DNA of 64,000 nucleotides, taken from assembly GCF_004137345.1 (NCBI RefSeq), contig NZ_SDWV01000006.1:1-64000 (forward strand), read 5' to 3'. Numbering within the stretch: the first letter of the stretch is position 1; every line of letters begins with the position of its first letter. Below are positions 27,017-38,124 of the stretch, piece after piece. The translations under genes were made by a program, and so were the position numbers. The stretch is from Nocardioides zhouii (GTDB lineage Bacteria > Actinomycetota > Actinomycetes > Propionibacteriales > Nocardioidaceae). Under the pieces are notes generated by a model. It was not told the origin of the DNA and ran no database searches. It worked only from the letters and a program-made list of their open reading frames with translations.

Positions 27017-28750
27017 TCAGCTGACTCCGACGATCGGCAGCCGCAGCGCACCCGGCGCTGCCTCGGGCACGACCGGGTTCTTCGGCTCCACCGGTGCGAG
27101 CAGGCGGTACGTCGCGCCGAGCTCGGGCCGGGGGTCGGCCTCGCCCTTGTTGGGCCAGAACGCCATCGCCCGCTCGGCCTGCGCCGTGATCGTCAGCGAC
27201 GGGTTGACCCCGAGGTTGGCCGACACCGCGGAGCCGTCGACGACGTGGAGCCCCTCGTGGCCGAACAGCCGCTGCCACGGGTCGACGACTCCGGTGGTGG
27301 CCGAGTCGCCGATCGTGCAGCCGCCGATGAAGTGCGCGGTCAGCGGTCGGTTGAAGACCTCGCCGACGTTGCCGCCGGCGGTGCCGCCGAGCGCGTCGGC
27401 CATCCGGCGCGTGGCCTCGTACGCGATCGGGATGTACGTCGGGTTGGGCAGGCCGTGGCCCTGCTCGCTGGTCATCCGCCACCCGAAGCGGCTCTTGACC
27501 CACTTCGTGGTGATCGAGTTGTCGAGCGTCTGCATCACCAGCGCGATGACGGTGCGCTCCGACCAGTGCTTGAAGTCGTAGAGGTCGAGGGCGGTGCGGC
27601 GCTGCTTCCACAGCTCCCGCGCCCAGGTCTTCAACCGCGAAGTGCCTGGGGTGTCGTCGGCGAGCACGGTCTGCATCAGCGCCATCGCGTTGGAGCCCTT
27701 GCCGTAGCGCACCGGCTCGATGTGGGTGACGTCGTCGGGGTGCCACGACGAGGTGATCGCCACGCCCTCGGTGAAGTCGGTGGAGCCGGCGGGCGCGAGC
27801 GCTCCCAAGATCGCCTCGGAGTTGGTGCGGGTCAGCACCCCGAGCCGGTCGCTGATGCGGGGCAGGTGGCCCTCGGCCTTCAGCTGGTGGAGCAGCTTCT
27901 GCGTGCCGAGCGCGGCGGCAGAGAACACGACCTGGTCGGCGGTGAACACCTTGACGGCCGACTGCTTCCCGGTCAGGCGCGACAGCTTGGCCTTCGTCCA
28001 GCGCGTGGTCACCTCGTAGCCGCCGCCGTCGCGGGGGCATACGCGCGTCACCGTGGTCAGCGGATGGACGACCGCTCCGGCCTGCTCGGCGAGGTGGAGG
28101 TAGTTCTTGACGAGGGTGTTCTTGGCGTTGTGGCGGCACCCCGTCATGCACTCGCCGCAGTTGAGGCAGGCGTTGCGGGCCGGTCCGGCGCCGCCGAAGA
28201 ACGGGTCCGCGATCTCCTCGCCGCCCTGCGCGTCGGGGCCGCCGAAGAAGACGCCCACCGGCGTCGGGTGGAACGTGTGGCCGACTCCCATGTCCTCGGC
28301 GACCTGCTTCATCACCTCGTCGGACGGCGTGTGCCGCGGGTTCTCGACGACGCCGAGCATCCGCTTGGCCTGGTCGTAGTAGGGCGCAAGCTCGCTCTTC
28401 CAGTCGGTGATGTGCGACCAGGAGGGGTCCCGATAGAAGGCGTCGAGCGGCTCGTAGAGCGTGTTCGCGTACACCAGCGACCCACCGCCGACGCCGGCGC
28501 CGGCGAGGATCAGGCAGTCCTTCACCATGTCGATGCGCTGGATGCCGTACATCCCCAGCGAGGGCGCGAAGAGGAACCGCTTGGCGTCGAACGAGGTGGC
28601 CGGGAAGTCGCCGTCCTCGAACCGCGCGCCGGCCTCGAGCACGCCGACGTCGTAGCCCTTCTCTGTCAGCCGGAGCGCGGTGACGGAGCCGCCGAAGCCC
28701 GACCCGATCACCAGGACGTCGTAGTGTTGGATTTTCTGGGCAGTGCTCAT
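27017..28750 (-). CDS. GMC-family flavin oxidoreductase, ChoD-like
   Basis: This 577-residue FAD enzyme has GSGFGGSVTALRL (residues 16-28), GAGVGGGSLVYANTLYEP, and the closing GSAVSANLGVNPSLTITA typical of GMC oxidoreductases. The cysteine-rich CLNCGECMTGCRHNAKNTL is characteristic of the subfamily containing mycobacterial Rv3409c (annotated ChoD). The substrate (sterol, alcohol or other) cannot be read from the sequence. The start is ATG 28750, overlapping the preceding dehydrogenase stop as ATGA, so the two are coupled. The neighbourhood with guaA, guaB3 and guaB resembles the mycobacterial choD-guaB locus. Confidence 0.88.
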   Translation of the reverse strand: MSTAQKIQHYDVLVIGSGFGGSVTALRLTEKGYDVGVLEAGARFEDGDFPATSFDAKRFLFAPSLGMYGIQRIDMVKDCLILAGAGVGGGSLVYANTLYEPLDAFYRDPSWSHITDWKSELAPYYDQAKRMLGVVENPRHTPSDEVMKQVAEDMGVGHTFHPTPVGVFFGGPDAQGGEEIADPFFGGAGPARNACLNCGECMTGCRHNAKNTLVKNYLHLAEQAGAVVHPLTTVTRVCPRDGGGYEVTTRWTKAKLSRLTGKQSAVKVFTADQVVFSAAALGTQKLLHQLKAEGHLPRISDRLGVLTRTNSEAILGALAPAGSTDFTEGVAITSSWHPDDVTHIEPVRYGKGSNAMALMQTVLADDTPGTSRLKTWARELWKQRRTALDLYDFKHWSERTVIALVMQTLDNSITTKWVKSRFGWRMTSEQGHGLPNPTYIPIAYEATRRMADALGGTAGGNVGEVFNRPLTAHFIGGCTIGDSATTGVVDPWQRLFGHEGLHVVDGSAVSANLGVNPSLTITAQAERAMAFWPNKGEADPRPELGATYRLLAPVEPKNPVVPEAAPGALRLPIVGVS

Positions 28751-30363
28751 GCCCTGCCCAGCTTGTTGAGCACGCGCAGCGCGGCGGTCATGACCTTGGC
28801 GTTGGTCTCCTCCGACATGCCGAACATCGGTGCGATCGGCACCACCCGCTGCGTCGCGACGGACTGCGCCTCGGTGTAGCGGTGGATGCCCTCGGCGCCC
28901 TGGCGCCGGCCCATCCCCGACTCGCGCATCCCGCCCATCGGCGCGCCGAGCGAGCCGAAGGTGGCGCCGTAGGCCTCGTTGACGTTGACCGTGCCGGCCT
29001 TGATCCGGCGCGCGACGGCCCGGCCGCGGGCGCCGTCGCGGGTGTAGACCGACGCGTTGAGGCCGTACGCCCCGTCGTTGGCGCGCTCGACGGCCTCGTC
29101 CTCGCTGTGGAAGCGGTGGAGCGCGACGACCGGGCCGAAGGTCTCCTTGCCGAAGCACTCCATGTCGGCCGAGACGCCCTCGAGGATCGTCGGCTCGAAG
29201 ACGAACGGGCCGAGGTCGGGACGCGCCCGGCCGCCGGTGAGCACCCGCGCGCCCTTGGCGACGGCGTCCTCGACGTGGCGGGTCACGGTGTCGAGCTGGG
29301 CCTGCGAGATGAGCGAACCCATGTCGACGCTCCAGTCCTGGCTCGCGCCCAGCGTCATCGCCTGCGTGCGGGAGACGAAGGCGTCGACGAAGCGGTCGTA
29401 GACCTGGTCGGCGACGAAGAGCCGCTCCATCGAGACGCAGAGCTGGCCGGCGTTGGAGAAGACACCGCGTACGGCGCCCTCGGCCGCGCGGTGCACGTCG
29501 GCGTCGCGCAGCACCAGCATCGGGTTCTTGCCGCCGAGCTCGAGCGAGCAGCCGATCAGGCGCTCGGCGCACTGGCGCGCGATGACGCGCCCGGTCGCGG
29601 TCGAGCCGGTGAAGCAGACGTAGTCGGCCTCGGCCACGATCGCGCCGCCGACCTCGGGGCCGGGACCGGCGACGACCTGCCAGAGCTCGGGCGGGAAGCC
29701 GGCGTCGTCGAGCAGCGTCGCTGCCAGCAGGGCGGTCAGCATGGTCTGGGCGTCGGGCTTGGCGACGACGGCGTTGCCGGCGAGGAGGGCCGGGAGGCCG
29801 TCGCACAGCGCCATCGTGAGCGGGTAGTTCCAGGGCGAGATGATGCCGACGACGCCCTTCGGCGCGCGGTGCACCTCGGCGCGGGTGAGCACCGGGAACA
29901 TGCCGCCGACGCGTCGGGCGTCGAGGTGCTCGTGGGCCGTACGGGCGTAGTAGCGCGCGGTGAGCGCGAGGTGCGCGACCTCGAGGTAGGCGTCCTTGCG
30001 GGCCTTGCCCGACTCCCACACGACGAGGTCGATGAGCTCGGCCTGGCGGTCGAGGAGGATGTCGTGCAGGCGCAGGAGCGTGGCGGCGCGCTCGTCGACG
30101 GACGTCGCGGCCCACGCGGCCTGGGCGTGGCGGGCGCGGGCGAACGCCTCGGCGACGTCGGCCGGTCCCGACTGCGGGACGTGGGCGAGCGGGGTGCCGC
30201 CGATCGGCGACGAGACGGCGTGCGTCTCCCCCGTCGTGCTGACGATGCGGCGCGTGAGCGCGGCGACGTACGACCGGTCGAGGCCGTAGGCCGCGGTGGC
30301 GTCGTGCTCGGGGTCGGCGGGACCGTCGACGATGGGACCTGATGCGGGGGTCTGCTCGCTCAT
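28747..30363 (-). CDS. gabD2: Succinate-semialdehyde dehydrogenase, NAD(P)+ (GabD2-like)
   Basis: This aldehyde dehydrogenase of 538 residues has the catalytic Cys in NAGQLCVSMERLFV and the general-base Glu in LELGGKNPML. Its cofactor region includes GIISPWNYPLT and FTGSTATGR. The sequence pattern is closest to actinobacterial GabD2, which oxidises succinate semialdehyde to succinate. Other aldehydes are possible. It is first in a two-gene unit with the GMC oxidoreductase, which might feed it an aldehyde. A possible operator lies 60-86 bases upstream. Confidence 0.85.
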   Translation of the reverse strand: MSEQTPASGPIVDGPADPEHDATAAYGLDRSYVAALTRRIVSTTGETHAVSSPIGGTPLAHVPQSGPADVAEAFARARHAQAAWAATSVDERAATLLRLHDILLDRQAELIDLVVWESGKARKDAYLEVAHLALTARYYARTAHEHLDARRVGGMFPVLTRAEVHRAPKGVVGIISPWNYPLTMALCDGLPALLAGNAVVAKPDAQTMLTALLAATLLDDAGFPPELWQVVAGPGPEVGGAIVAEADYVCFTGSTATGRVIARQCAERLIGCSLELGGKNPMLVLRDADVHRAAEGAVRGVFSNAGQLCVSMERLFVADQVYDRFVDAFVSRTQAMTLGASQDWSVDMGSLISQAQLDTVTRHVEDAVAKGARVLTGGRARPDLGPFVFEPTILEGVSADMECFGKETFGPVVALHRFHSEDEAVERANDGAYGLNASVYTRDGARGRAVARRIKAGTVNVNEAYGATFGSLGAPMGGMRESGMGRRQGAEGIHRYTEAQSVATQRVVPIAPMFGMSEETNAKVMTAALRVLNKLGRA

Positions 30364-30422
30364 CCTCGCAGCGTAGGTCGCCCCCGACGGCCTTGCTACT
30401 GGTTGGTCACTTCATCCCGGCA

Positions 30423-30449
30423 TTTGACACTACTGTGACATTTGTCAAA
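30423..30449. promoter_or_regulatory. Possible operator upstream of gabD2
   Basis: TTTGACA (30423-30429) and TGTCAAA (30443-30449) form a perfect 7-bp inverted repeat. An inner half-site TGACA (30436-30440) pairs with TGTCA two bases away. The AT-rich stretch stands out in this GC-rich DNA and lies in the 94-base gap between glpD and gabD2. The binding protein is unknown. Confidence 0.4.
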
Positions 30450-30457
30450 CGGCTCGC

Positions 30458-32182
30458 TCAGACGATGTCGGGCGCCTTGACCCGGGCCTCGTCGGCCTCC
30501 TGGTCGGTCGGCATCAGCTGGCTCTGCCGCTCGGCCTCGACCCGCCGGAGGTAGTGGTCGACCTCGTCCTCGAGCTGCGCCCCGTCCCAGCCGAGGGCCT
30601 CGGCCATCAGCTCGGCGGCCGGGCGGGCGGCGGCGATGCCGCGGTCGAAGGTCTCGATCGACACACGCGTCCGCCGGGCCAGGACGTCGTCGAGGTGGCG
30701 CGCCCCCTCGTGGGTGACGGCATAGAGCACCTCCACCTGCAGGTAGTGCTCGGCGCCGGGCAGCGGCTCGGCCAGGTCGGGTCGCTCGTGCACCAGCGCG
30801 AGCACCTCGTCGACGAGCCCGCCGTAGCGGCCGAGCAGGTGGTCGACCATGCCGATGTCGATGCCCGACGAGCGGCTGAGCGCGACCCGCTGGTTGCTGC
30901 GCGCCTCGAAGCCCCACGCGCCCATCAGCGGAACGCGGTCGGTGATGGACTGAGGTATCGGGTCGAAGGCGCCCTCCGAGCGACTGAGCGCGTGGTCGAC
31001 GGCGTCGCGGGCCATCACGCGGTACGTCGTCAGCTTGCCGCCGGCCACCAGCACGAGGCCAGGCACGGGGTTGGCGACCGTGTGCTCGCGGGAGAGCTTG
31101 GTGGTCTCCCCCATCTCGCCCTCCTTGCGCATCGGCTTGAGGAGCGGCCGGAGCCCGGCGTACACGCCGACGACGTCGCGCTGGTCGAGCGGGTCCTTGA
31201 GCAACCGGTTCACGTGGCCGAGGACGTAGTCGATGTCGGCCCGGCTCGCCGCCGGGTGGGCCAGGTCGAGGTCCCACGGGGTGTCCGTGGTCCCGATGAT
31301 CCAGAACTGGTCCCACGGGATGACGAAGAGCACGGACTTCTCGGTCTTGGTGATGAAGCCGCACTCGGAGCGGATCCGGTCCTTGGGCACGACGATGTGG
31401 ATGCCCTTGCTGGCGTCGACGTCGAGCTGCGCCTGGCCGCCGATGAGGTCCTGCACCTCGTCGGTCCAGACGCCGGCGGCGTTGATGACCACCTTGGCCC
31501 GGACCTCGATGTCGCGATCGCCCTCGAGGTCGCGTACGCGTGCACCGACGACGCGGTCGCCCTCGCGCAGGAAGGCGGTGACCTTGGTGCGCGTCGCGAC
31601 GTGGGCGCCGTTGTTGGCGGCCGTACGGGCGATCGTCATCACGAGCCGGGCGTCGTCGACCTGACAGTCGTAGTAGCGGATCGCGCCGTGCAGGTCGTCG
31701 GTCCTGATGTCGGGCGCCATCCGCGCCAGCTGCTTGCGGAAGATGTGCTTGTGCTTCGGCACGCCCATGTCGTACTTGCCGGTCATCGCCATGCCGTCGT
31801 AGAGCGCGACCCCGGCGCCGACGTAGGGGCGCTCCCACGCGTGCTGGAGCGGGTAGAGGAACGGGACCGGTCGTACGAGGTGGGGCGCGAGCCGCGTGAG
31901 CAGCAGGCCGCGCTCCTCGAGCGCCTCCTTGACCAGCGCGAAGTCGAACATCTCCAGGTACCGCAGGCCGCCGTGGACCAGCTTGGACGAGCGCGACGAC
32001 GTCCCGGAGGCGAGGTCGCGCTGCTCCACCAGCCCGACCCTGAGGCCGCGGGTCACCGCGTCGAGGGCCGCACCGACGCCGACGATGCCGCCGCCGACGA
32101 CGAGGACGTCGAGCTCACCGGCCCCGAGCTGCTCGAGCGCGTCGGCGCGCTGGTCGGCGTCGAGGGCCCTGGCGATCGTCAT
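30458..32182 (-). CDS. glpD: Glycerol-3-phosphate dehydrogenase (FAD, respiratory type)
   Basis: This enzyme oxidises sn-glycerol 3-phosphate to dihydroxyacetone phosphate and passes electrons to the quinone pool at the membrane. The 574 residues include the FAD motif VVGGGIVGVGAALDAVTRG (about 28-46), SSKLVHGGLRYLE and AGGKLTTYRVMA, all family hallmarks, plus the C-terminal GlpD cap domain. The start is ATG 32182, overlapping the guaB3 stop as ATGA; the longer reading is antisense or out-of-frame to guaB3. It is translationally coupled to guaB3. Confidence 0.95.
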   Translation of the reverse strand: MTIARALDADQRADALEQLGAGELDVLVVGGGIVGVGAALDAVTRGLRVGLVEQRDLASGTSSRSSKLVHGGLRYLEMFDFALVKEALEERGLLLTRLAPHLVRPVPFLYPLQHAWERPYVGAGVALYDGMAMTGKYDMGVPKHKHIFRKQLARMAPDIRTDDLHGAIRYYDCQVDDARLVMTIARTAANNGAHVATRTKVTAFLREGDRVVGARVRDLEGDRDIEVRAKVVINAAGVWTDEVQDLIGGQAQLDVDASKGIHIVVPKDRIRSECGFITKTEKSVLFVIPWDQFWIIGTTDTPWDLDLAHPAASRADIDYVLGHVNRLLKDPLDQRDVVGVYAGLRPLLKPMRKEGEMGETTKLSREHTVANPVPGLVLVAGGKLTTYRVMARDAVDHALSRSEGAFDPIPQSITDRVPLMGAWGFEARSNQRVALSRSSGIDIGMVDHLLGRYGGLVDEVLALVHERPDLAEPLPGAEHYLQVEVLYAVTHEGARHLDDVLARRTRVSIETFDRGIAAARPAAELMAEALGWDGAQLEDEVDHYLRRVEAERQSQLMPTDQEADEARVKAPDIV

Positions 32183-33288
32183 GCCTGCACCACGACCTCG
32201 ATGCGCTGGAACTCCTTGAGCTCTGTGTAGCCGGTGGTGGCCATCGCGCGCCTGAGGGCGCCGATCAGGTTCATCGTGCCGTCGGCGACGCGGGACGGGC
32301 CGAACATGATCTCCTCCAGCGACCCGACCGGGTCGAAGCCGACCCGCTCGCCGCGGGGCAGCTGGGCGTGGGTGGCCTCGCTCCCCCAGTGGTAGCCGCG
32401 GCCGGGGGCCTCGGTGGCCCGCGCCAGCGGCGAGCCGATCATCACGGCGTCGGCACCGCAGGCGATCGCCTTGGCGATGTCGCCCGAGCTGCCGATCGAG
32501 CCGTCGGCGATGACGTGGACGTAGCGACCGCCCGACTCGTCGAGGTAGTCGCGGCGGGCGGCGGCGACGTCGGCCACCGCACTGGCCATCGGGACCGCGA
32601 CGCCGAGGACGGTGCGCGTCGTGTGGGCGGCCCCGCCCCCGAAGCCGACCAGCACGCCGGCGGCGCCCGTACGCATCAGGTGCAGCGCGGCCTGGTAGGT
32701 CGCGCACCCGCCGACGATCACGGGGACGTCGAGCTCGTAGATGAACTCCTTGAGGTTCAGCGGCTCGGACTGGCTGCTGACGTGCTCGGCGCTCACGGTG
32801 GTGCCGCGGATGATGAACATGTCGACGCCCGCGTCGACGACGGCCTTGACGTGCTCCTTGGTGCGCTGCGGCGACAGCGAGCCGGCCACCGTCACGCCGG
32901 CGGCGCGCACCTCCTTGAGGCGGGCCGTGATGAGCTCGGGCTTGATCGGCTCGGTGTAGATCTCCTGCATCCGGCGCGTGGCGTCGGAGCCCTGGAGGCC
33001 CGCGACCTCCTCGAGCAGCCCCGTCGGGTCGTCGTACCTCGTCCAGAGTCCCTCGAGGTTGAGGACGCCCAGGCCGCCCATCTGGCCGAGCGCGATCGCG
33101 GTCGACGGCGACATCACCGAGTCCATCGGTGCGGCGAGGACCGGGATGTCGAAGCGGTAGGCGTCGATCTGCCAGGCGGTGCTGACCTCCTCGGGGTCGC
33201 GGGTGCGCCGCGAGGGCACGATCGCGATGTCGTCGAAGGAGTAGGCGCGGCGACCGCGCTTGGCACGGCCGATCTCGATCTCGGTCAC
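32179..33288 (-). CDS. guaB3: GuaB3, IMP-dehydrogenase-related protein
   Basis: The 369-residue product is of the GuaB3 type: RRAYSFDDIAIVPSRRTRD, VLAAPMDSVMSPSTAIA, VIVGGCATYQAALHLMRTGA and DGSIGSSGDIAKAIACGADA. It lacks CBS domains. In the loop where IMPDH has GSICTTR it reads FGGGAAHTTR, so the usual catalytic Cys is absent and it is probably not a standard IMP dehydrogenase. Related actinobacterial and cyanobacterial members have been linked to GMP reduction. The start is GTG 33288. The start region is 79 bases from the divergent FAD gene. Confidence 0.9.
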   Translation of the reverse strand: MTEIEIGRAKRGRRAYSFDDIAIVPSRRTRDPEEVSTAWQIDAYRFDIPVLAAPMDSVMSPSTAIALGQMGGLGVLNLEGLWTRYDDPTGLLEEVAGLQGSDATRRMQEIYTEPIKPELITARLKEVRAAGVTVAGSLSPQRTKEHVKAVVDAGVDMFIIRGTTVSAEHVSSQSEPLNLKEFIYELDVPVIVGGCATYQAALHLMRTGAAGVLVGFGGGAAHTTRTVLGVAVPMASAVADVAAARRDYLDESGGRYVHVIADGSIGSSGDIAKAIACGADAVMIGSPLARATEAPGRGYHWGSEATHAQLPRGERVGFDPVGSLEEIMFGPSRVADGTMNLIGALRRAMATTGYTELKEFQRIEVVVQA

Positions 33289-33366
33289 CTGGGCAGCGTA
33301 TCGGCTGGGCTGGACCGCCCAGACTGCCCGTTCCCGCGAGAACCTGTACGGGGTTACGGTGCGCGC

Positions 33367-34797
33367 GTGCCGCACGCCGTCGTGCTCGGAGGCTCGATGA
33401 TCGGCGCCGCGACTGCCCTGCTGCTGGAACGCTCCGGATGGCAGGTCACGGTCGTCGACGCCGAGCACAGCCGCCTGCGTGACGACGACGTGACCCACCG
33501 AGCCGGTGCCCCGCACGCGGTCCACGCCCACGGCTTCATGTCCCGCACCCGCGTCGAGCTCACCACCCGGCTGCCCGACGTCTGGGCCGCGCTGCTCGAC
33601 GCCGGGGTCGAGGAGGTGCCGCTTGCCGCCATGGTGCCTCCTTCCCTTCACGACGGAGGTCGACCGGGCGACGACGACGTCACCTCTGCGCGGATGCGGC
33701 GCCACGTCACCGACCGGGCGCTGGCCCGGGCACTCGACCGCTCCGCGGTCCGACTCGTGGAGGCGCGGGCCACCGGGCTCGTCCTCGGGAGCGGGAAGGC
33801 CCTGCCCCGGGTGCTCGGCCTGGGACTGGCCGACGGCAGCGCGATGACCGGTGATCTGGTCGTGGACGCCGGAGGACGGCGCTCACCCGTGTCCGGATGG
33901 CTCCGTGCGGCCGGCATCGTCCAGCCCGAGCGCCACGACGAGAGCATCGCGCGCTACTACAGCCGGCACTACCGCGTCACTGGCGGGCGACCCCCGCTCA
34001 ACGTCGGGTTCGCCGACGTCCACCGGTTCGCCTGTCACGTGCAGCTCATGTTCCTCGGTGACAGCGGCACAGCCATGGTCGCCCTCGCCGCGCATGACGA
34101 CGACCCGGTCCTCAAGACGCTGCGCCACGCCGGGGCGTACGACGCCGTGCTCGGCGCCAACGACGCCTTCGCCGCCTGGCGCGAGGTGCTGGAGCCGACC
34201 ACGGACGTCTTCTGCCTCGGCGCCTTCGACAACCGGATGCGGAGCCTGGTCGCCGACGGCGAGCCCGTGGTCCGGGGTCTGTCGCAGCTCGGGGACGCTC
34301 TTGCGACCACGAATCCGACCCGCGGCCGCGGCGTCTCGATGGGGCTGATGGCAGCCGGGCACCTCGCCGACGTGTTGGCCGCCCACGAGGACAAGGACGA
34401 CGTCGCGCTGGCCTTCGAGGCGTGGCGGGACCGCGTCCTGGCGGTGGTCTACCGGGAGTGCGCGGCCACCGACGTGACGGCCTCCCGGCAGCTGAGCGCC
34501 GGCCTCGCCGGACGCTCCATCCCCTCCAACGCGCCCGCCGTCGAGATCCCTGAGGATCACGCGTTCACGGCCGCGGAGCTCGAGCGGGCGGCCGGGCTGG
34601 ACGCCGACCTGTTCCGCGTCTTCCTGCGGGCGACCGCTCTGCTCGACGACGATCGACGCGTGCTGTCCCCCGAGGTGGCTGCGGACGTGCGCCGGGTCCT
34701 GGACGCGGCAGGACCTTCGACGCCGGACCGGCCGCGCCCGACCGATGGCCTGCACGACCGCGAGACGCTCGCCCGCCTGCTGGCGCCGTGGCAGTGA
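33367..34797 (+). CDS. FAD-dependent oxidoreductase, monooxygenase/halogenase-like
   Basis: The 476-residue product opens with a Rossmann FAD motif (VVLGGSMIGAATALLLERSG). It carries a GD-type second FAD site (GLSQLGDALATTNPTRGRGVSMGLMAAGHLADVL), as in p-hydroxybenzoate hydroxylase and squalene-epoxidase-like enzymes. The substrate is unknown. The start is GTG 33367; no ribosome-binding site is obvious and the transcript may be leaderless. Upstream open frame lies antisense to guaB3 and is not part of it. Confidence 0.8.
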   Translation: MPHAVVLGGSMIGAATALLLERSGWQVTVVDAEHSRLRDDDVTHRAGAPHAVHAHGFMSRTRVELTTRLPDVWAALLDAGVEEVPLAAMVPPSLHDGGRPGDDDVTSARMRRHVTDRALARALDRSAVRLVEARATGLVLGSGKALPRVLGLGLADGSAMTGDLVVDAGGRRSPVSGWLRAAGIVQPERHDESIARYYSRHYRVTGGRPPLNVGFADVHRFACHVQLMFLGDSGTAMVALAAHDDDPVLKTLRHAGAYDAVLGANDAFAAWREVLEPTTDVFCLGAFDNRMRSLVADGEPVVRGLSQLGDALATTNPTRGRGVSMGLMAAGHLADVLAAHEDKDDVALAFEAWRDRVLAVVYRECAATDVTASRQLSAGLAGRSIPSNAPAVEIPEDHAFTAAELERAAGLDADLFRVFLRATALLDDDRRVLSPEVAADVRRVLDAAGPSTPDRPRPTDGLHDRETLARLLAPWQ

Positions 34798-34869
34798 GCG
34801 TCGCAAACGGCTCGTGAACAGATTCGCGAAAGCTCCACGCACGCCTGGACTCCTCCCTACCGTGACCGG

Positions 34870-36564
34870 GTGGGGAACACAGGTCTGGTCGCGCGCGCCC
34901 TGGCGGCCGTCTGCATCGCAGGCGGGCTGCTCGGCGTGGTCGCGCCCGCCGCCCAGGCCTCCGACGACTACCCGTGGGCGTGGCAGGGACAGTGCCCGAT
35001 CGTGCCGCAGGCACCGATCGTCGAGCCCACGCCCCCGCCGACACCGACACCGACACCGGCCCCGCCGAAGCCCGGCGAACCGCCCGCTCCCGTCGAGCCA
35101 CCGGCACCGCCCCCTCCCCCGCCACCGCCGGTGTTCGACCCGGTGACGGGCCACACGTACGACCCGCGCGGGCCGCGCCCGACGTGCGCGAGCCGGGTGT
35201 GGTCGATCAACGGCTCGATCGGCGACTCGTGGGGGTTCGTGCTGCGCAACTGCACGAGCTTCGCCGCGTGGCGCCTCCGCGAGCGGGGCGGCGTGGCCTT
35301 CAGCAACTCCTACCTCGGACAGCACTGGGGTGACGCGCGTGCCTGGGACGAGGCCGCCCGGGCCGTGGGCATCCGGGTCGACGACGTGCCGGCGATCGGC
35401 GCGGTCGCACAGTCCGACGAGGGCCGCGCCGGCCACGTCGCCTGGGTGAGCGCCATCGGACCCGGCACGGTGACCATCGAGGAGTACAACCACTCCGTGC
35501 CCGGGGGCTACGGCAGCCGTACGGTCCCGGTCGGCGACTTCCGCTACCTGCACGTCGGCGACGTCGCGCCGTCGCCGCTGCTCGGGTCGGACCGCCCGAT
35601 CGTGTCCGTCCCCGACAGGCTGGGCGAGTCGTCGACGGCCCGCGTCGACGACCGGGGCACCCTCTGGCTCTCGCGACCCGGACGGCCCCTCCGGGTCGCC
35701 GGTCCGCGCCGCACCTTCTCGCCGTTGGCGGCGCCCGCGCTCGCGCTCGACCGGTCGGGGATGCCCTGGCTGGCCGCCACCACTCGCGACGGGCGGGTCC
35801 TGGCCGGCCGGCTGCGCGAGGGCCGGCTGCGCCTGCGCGACGTCGGGGCATCCGCCCCGACCGCGAGCCCCTCCCTCGCCCTGACCCGCTCGGGACGCCC
35901 TGTGCTCGCGACCGTCTCGTCGACCGGCACCCTCACCACCCGTCGCTTCGCGGTCAGTGGCCGGTGGAGCCGTCCCGTCCGGGTCGGCAGGCCGAGCTCG
36001 TGGGCCACGCACACCGCCCCCGTCCTCGGCGCTGACAGCGACGGCCGTACGTGGATCGTGGCGGTCGGCCGCGCCGGGACGACGTACGCCAAGCCCCTGG
36101 AGAGCGGACGCCTCGTGCGCCTCCGGGGAGCCACCGGGTCGATCACCTCGACCCCCGCGCTCACCGTGGCCGGCGGCACGACCTACCTGCACCAGGTCGG
36201 CGCCGACGGCCGGCTCGGAGTCCGTACGCTCGACGATCGCCGGTGGACCCGACCTGAGCTGCTCGACGGCGAGTGGTCGCCGTACGCCTCACCGGCGGTC
36301 GGCGAGCTCTCGGGGCGACTGCATGTCGCCGTCGTCGACGTGAGCGGCAGGGTCGTCGTCCGTGCCGCCGTGCCGGGCCAGCGCGCCCGGGTATCGGTCG
36401 ATCTCCGGGCCGAGCACGACCCGACACGGTCTCCCGGACTGGTCACCCGGCACAACGCCGGGATGTTCGTGGTGGCCGGACAGGCGCGCGCCCGCCTGTT
36501 GACCCGCCCCGCGTCTGCCCTCGCCGGAGTGTCGTCCCAGACCCGGGCAGGCTTCACGCCCTGA
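34870..36564 (+). CDS. Secreted CHAP-domain protein with proline-rich linker
   Basis: The 564-residue product has a signal peptide (ARALAAVCIAGGLLGVVAPAAQAS, cleavage near 32) and a Pro/Thr linker (about 48-92). A CHAP amidase/endopeptidase domain follows, with Cys in NCTSFAAWRLRERG (about 127), His in GHVAWVSAIGPG (about 187) and EEYNHSVPGGYG. The remaining 320 residues contain repeated short beta units (LWLSRPGRPLR, PWLAATTRDGRVLAGRL), probably a propeller for cell-wall or carbohydrate binding. It likely cuts peptidoglycan stem peptides. The start is GTG 34870. Confidence 0.85.
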   Translation: MGNTGLVARALAAVCIAGGLLGVVAPAAQASDDYPWAWQGQCPIVPQAPIVEPTPPPTPTPTPAPPKPGEPPAPVEPPAPPPPPPPPVFDPVTGHTYDPRGPRPTCASRVWSINGSIGDSWGFVLRNCTSFAAWRLRERGGVAFSNSYLGQHWGDARAWDEAARAVGIRVDDVPAIGAVAQSDEGRAGHVAWVSAIGPGTVTIEEYNHSVPGGYGSRTVPVGDFRYLHVGDVAPSPLLGSDRPIVSVPDRLGESSTARVDDRGTLWLSRPGRPLRVAGPRRTFSPLAAPALALDRSGMPWLAATTRDGRVLAGRLREGRLRLRDVGASAPTASPSLALTRSGRPVLATVSSTGTLTTRRFAVSGRWSRPVRVGRPSSWATHTAPVLGADSDGRTWIVAVGRAGTTYAKPLESGRLVRLRGATGSITSTPALTVAGGTTYLHQVGADGRLGVRTLDDRRWTRPELLDGEWSPYASPAVGELSGRLHVAVVDVSGRVVVRAAVPGQRARVSVDLRAEHDPTRSPGLVTRHNAGMFVVAGQARARLLTRPASALAGVSSQTRAGFTP

Positions 36565-36574
36565 CGTCGCGGCG

Positions 36575-38086
<1,512 letters not shown>

Positions 38087-38124
38087 CTACGGGCGCGTTG
38101 CGGGTGCTCTGAGACAGTGTCGCC

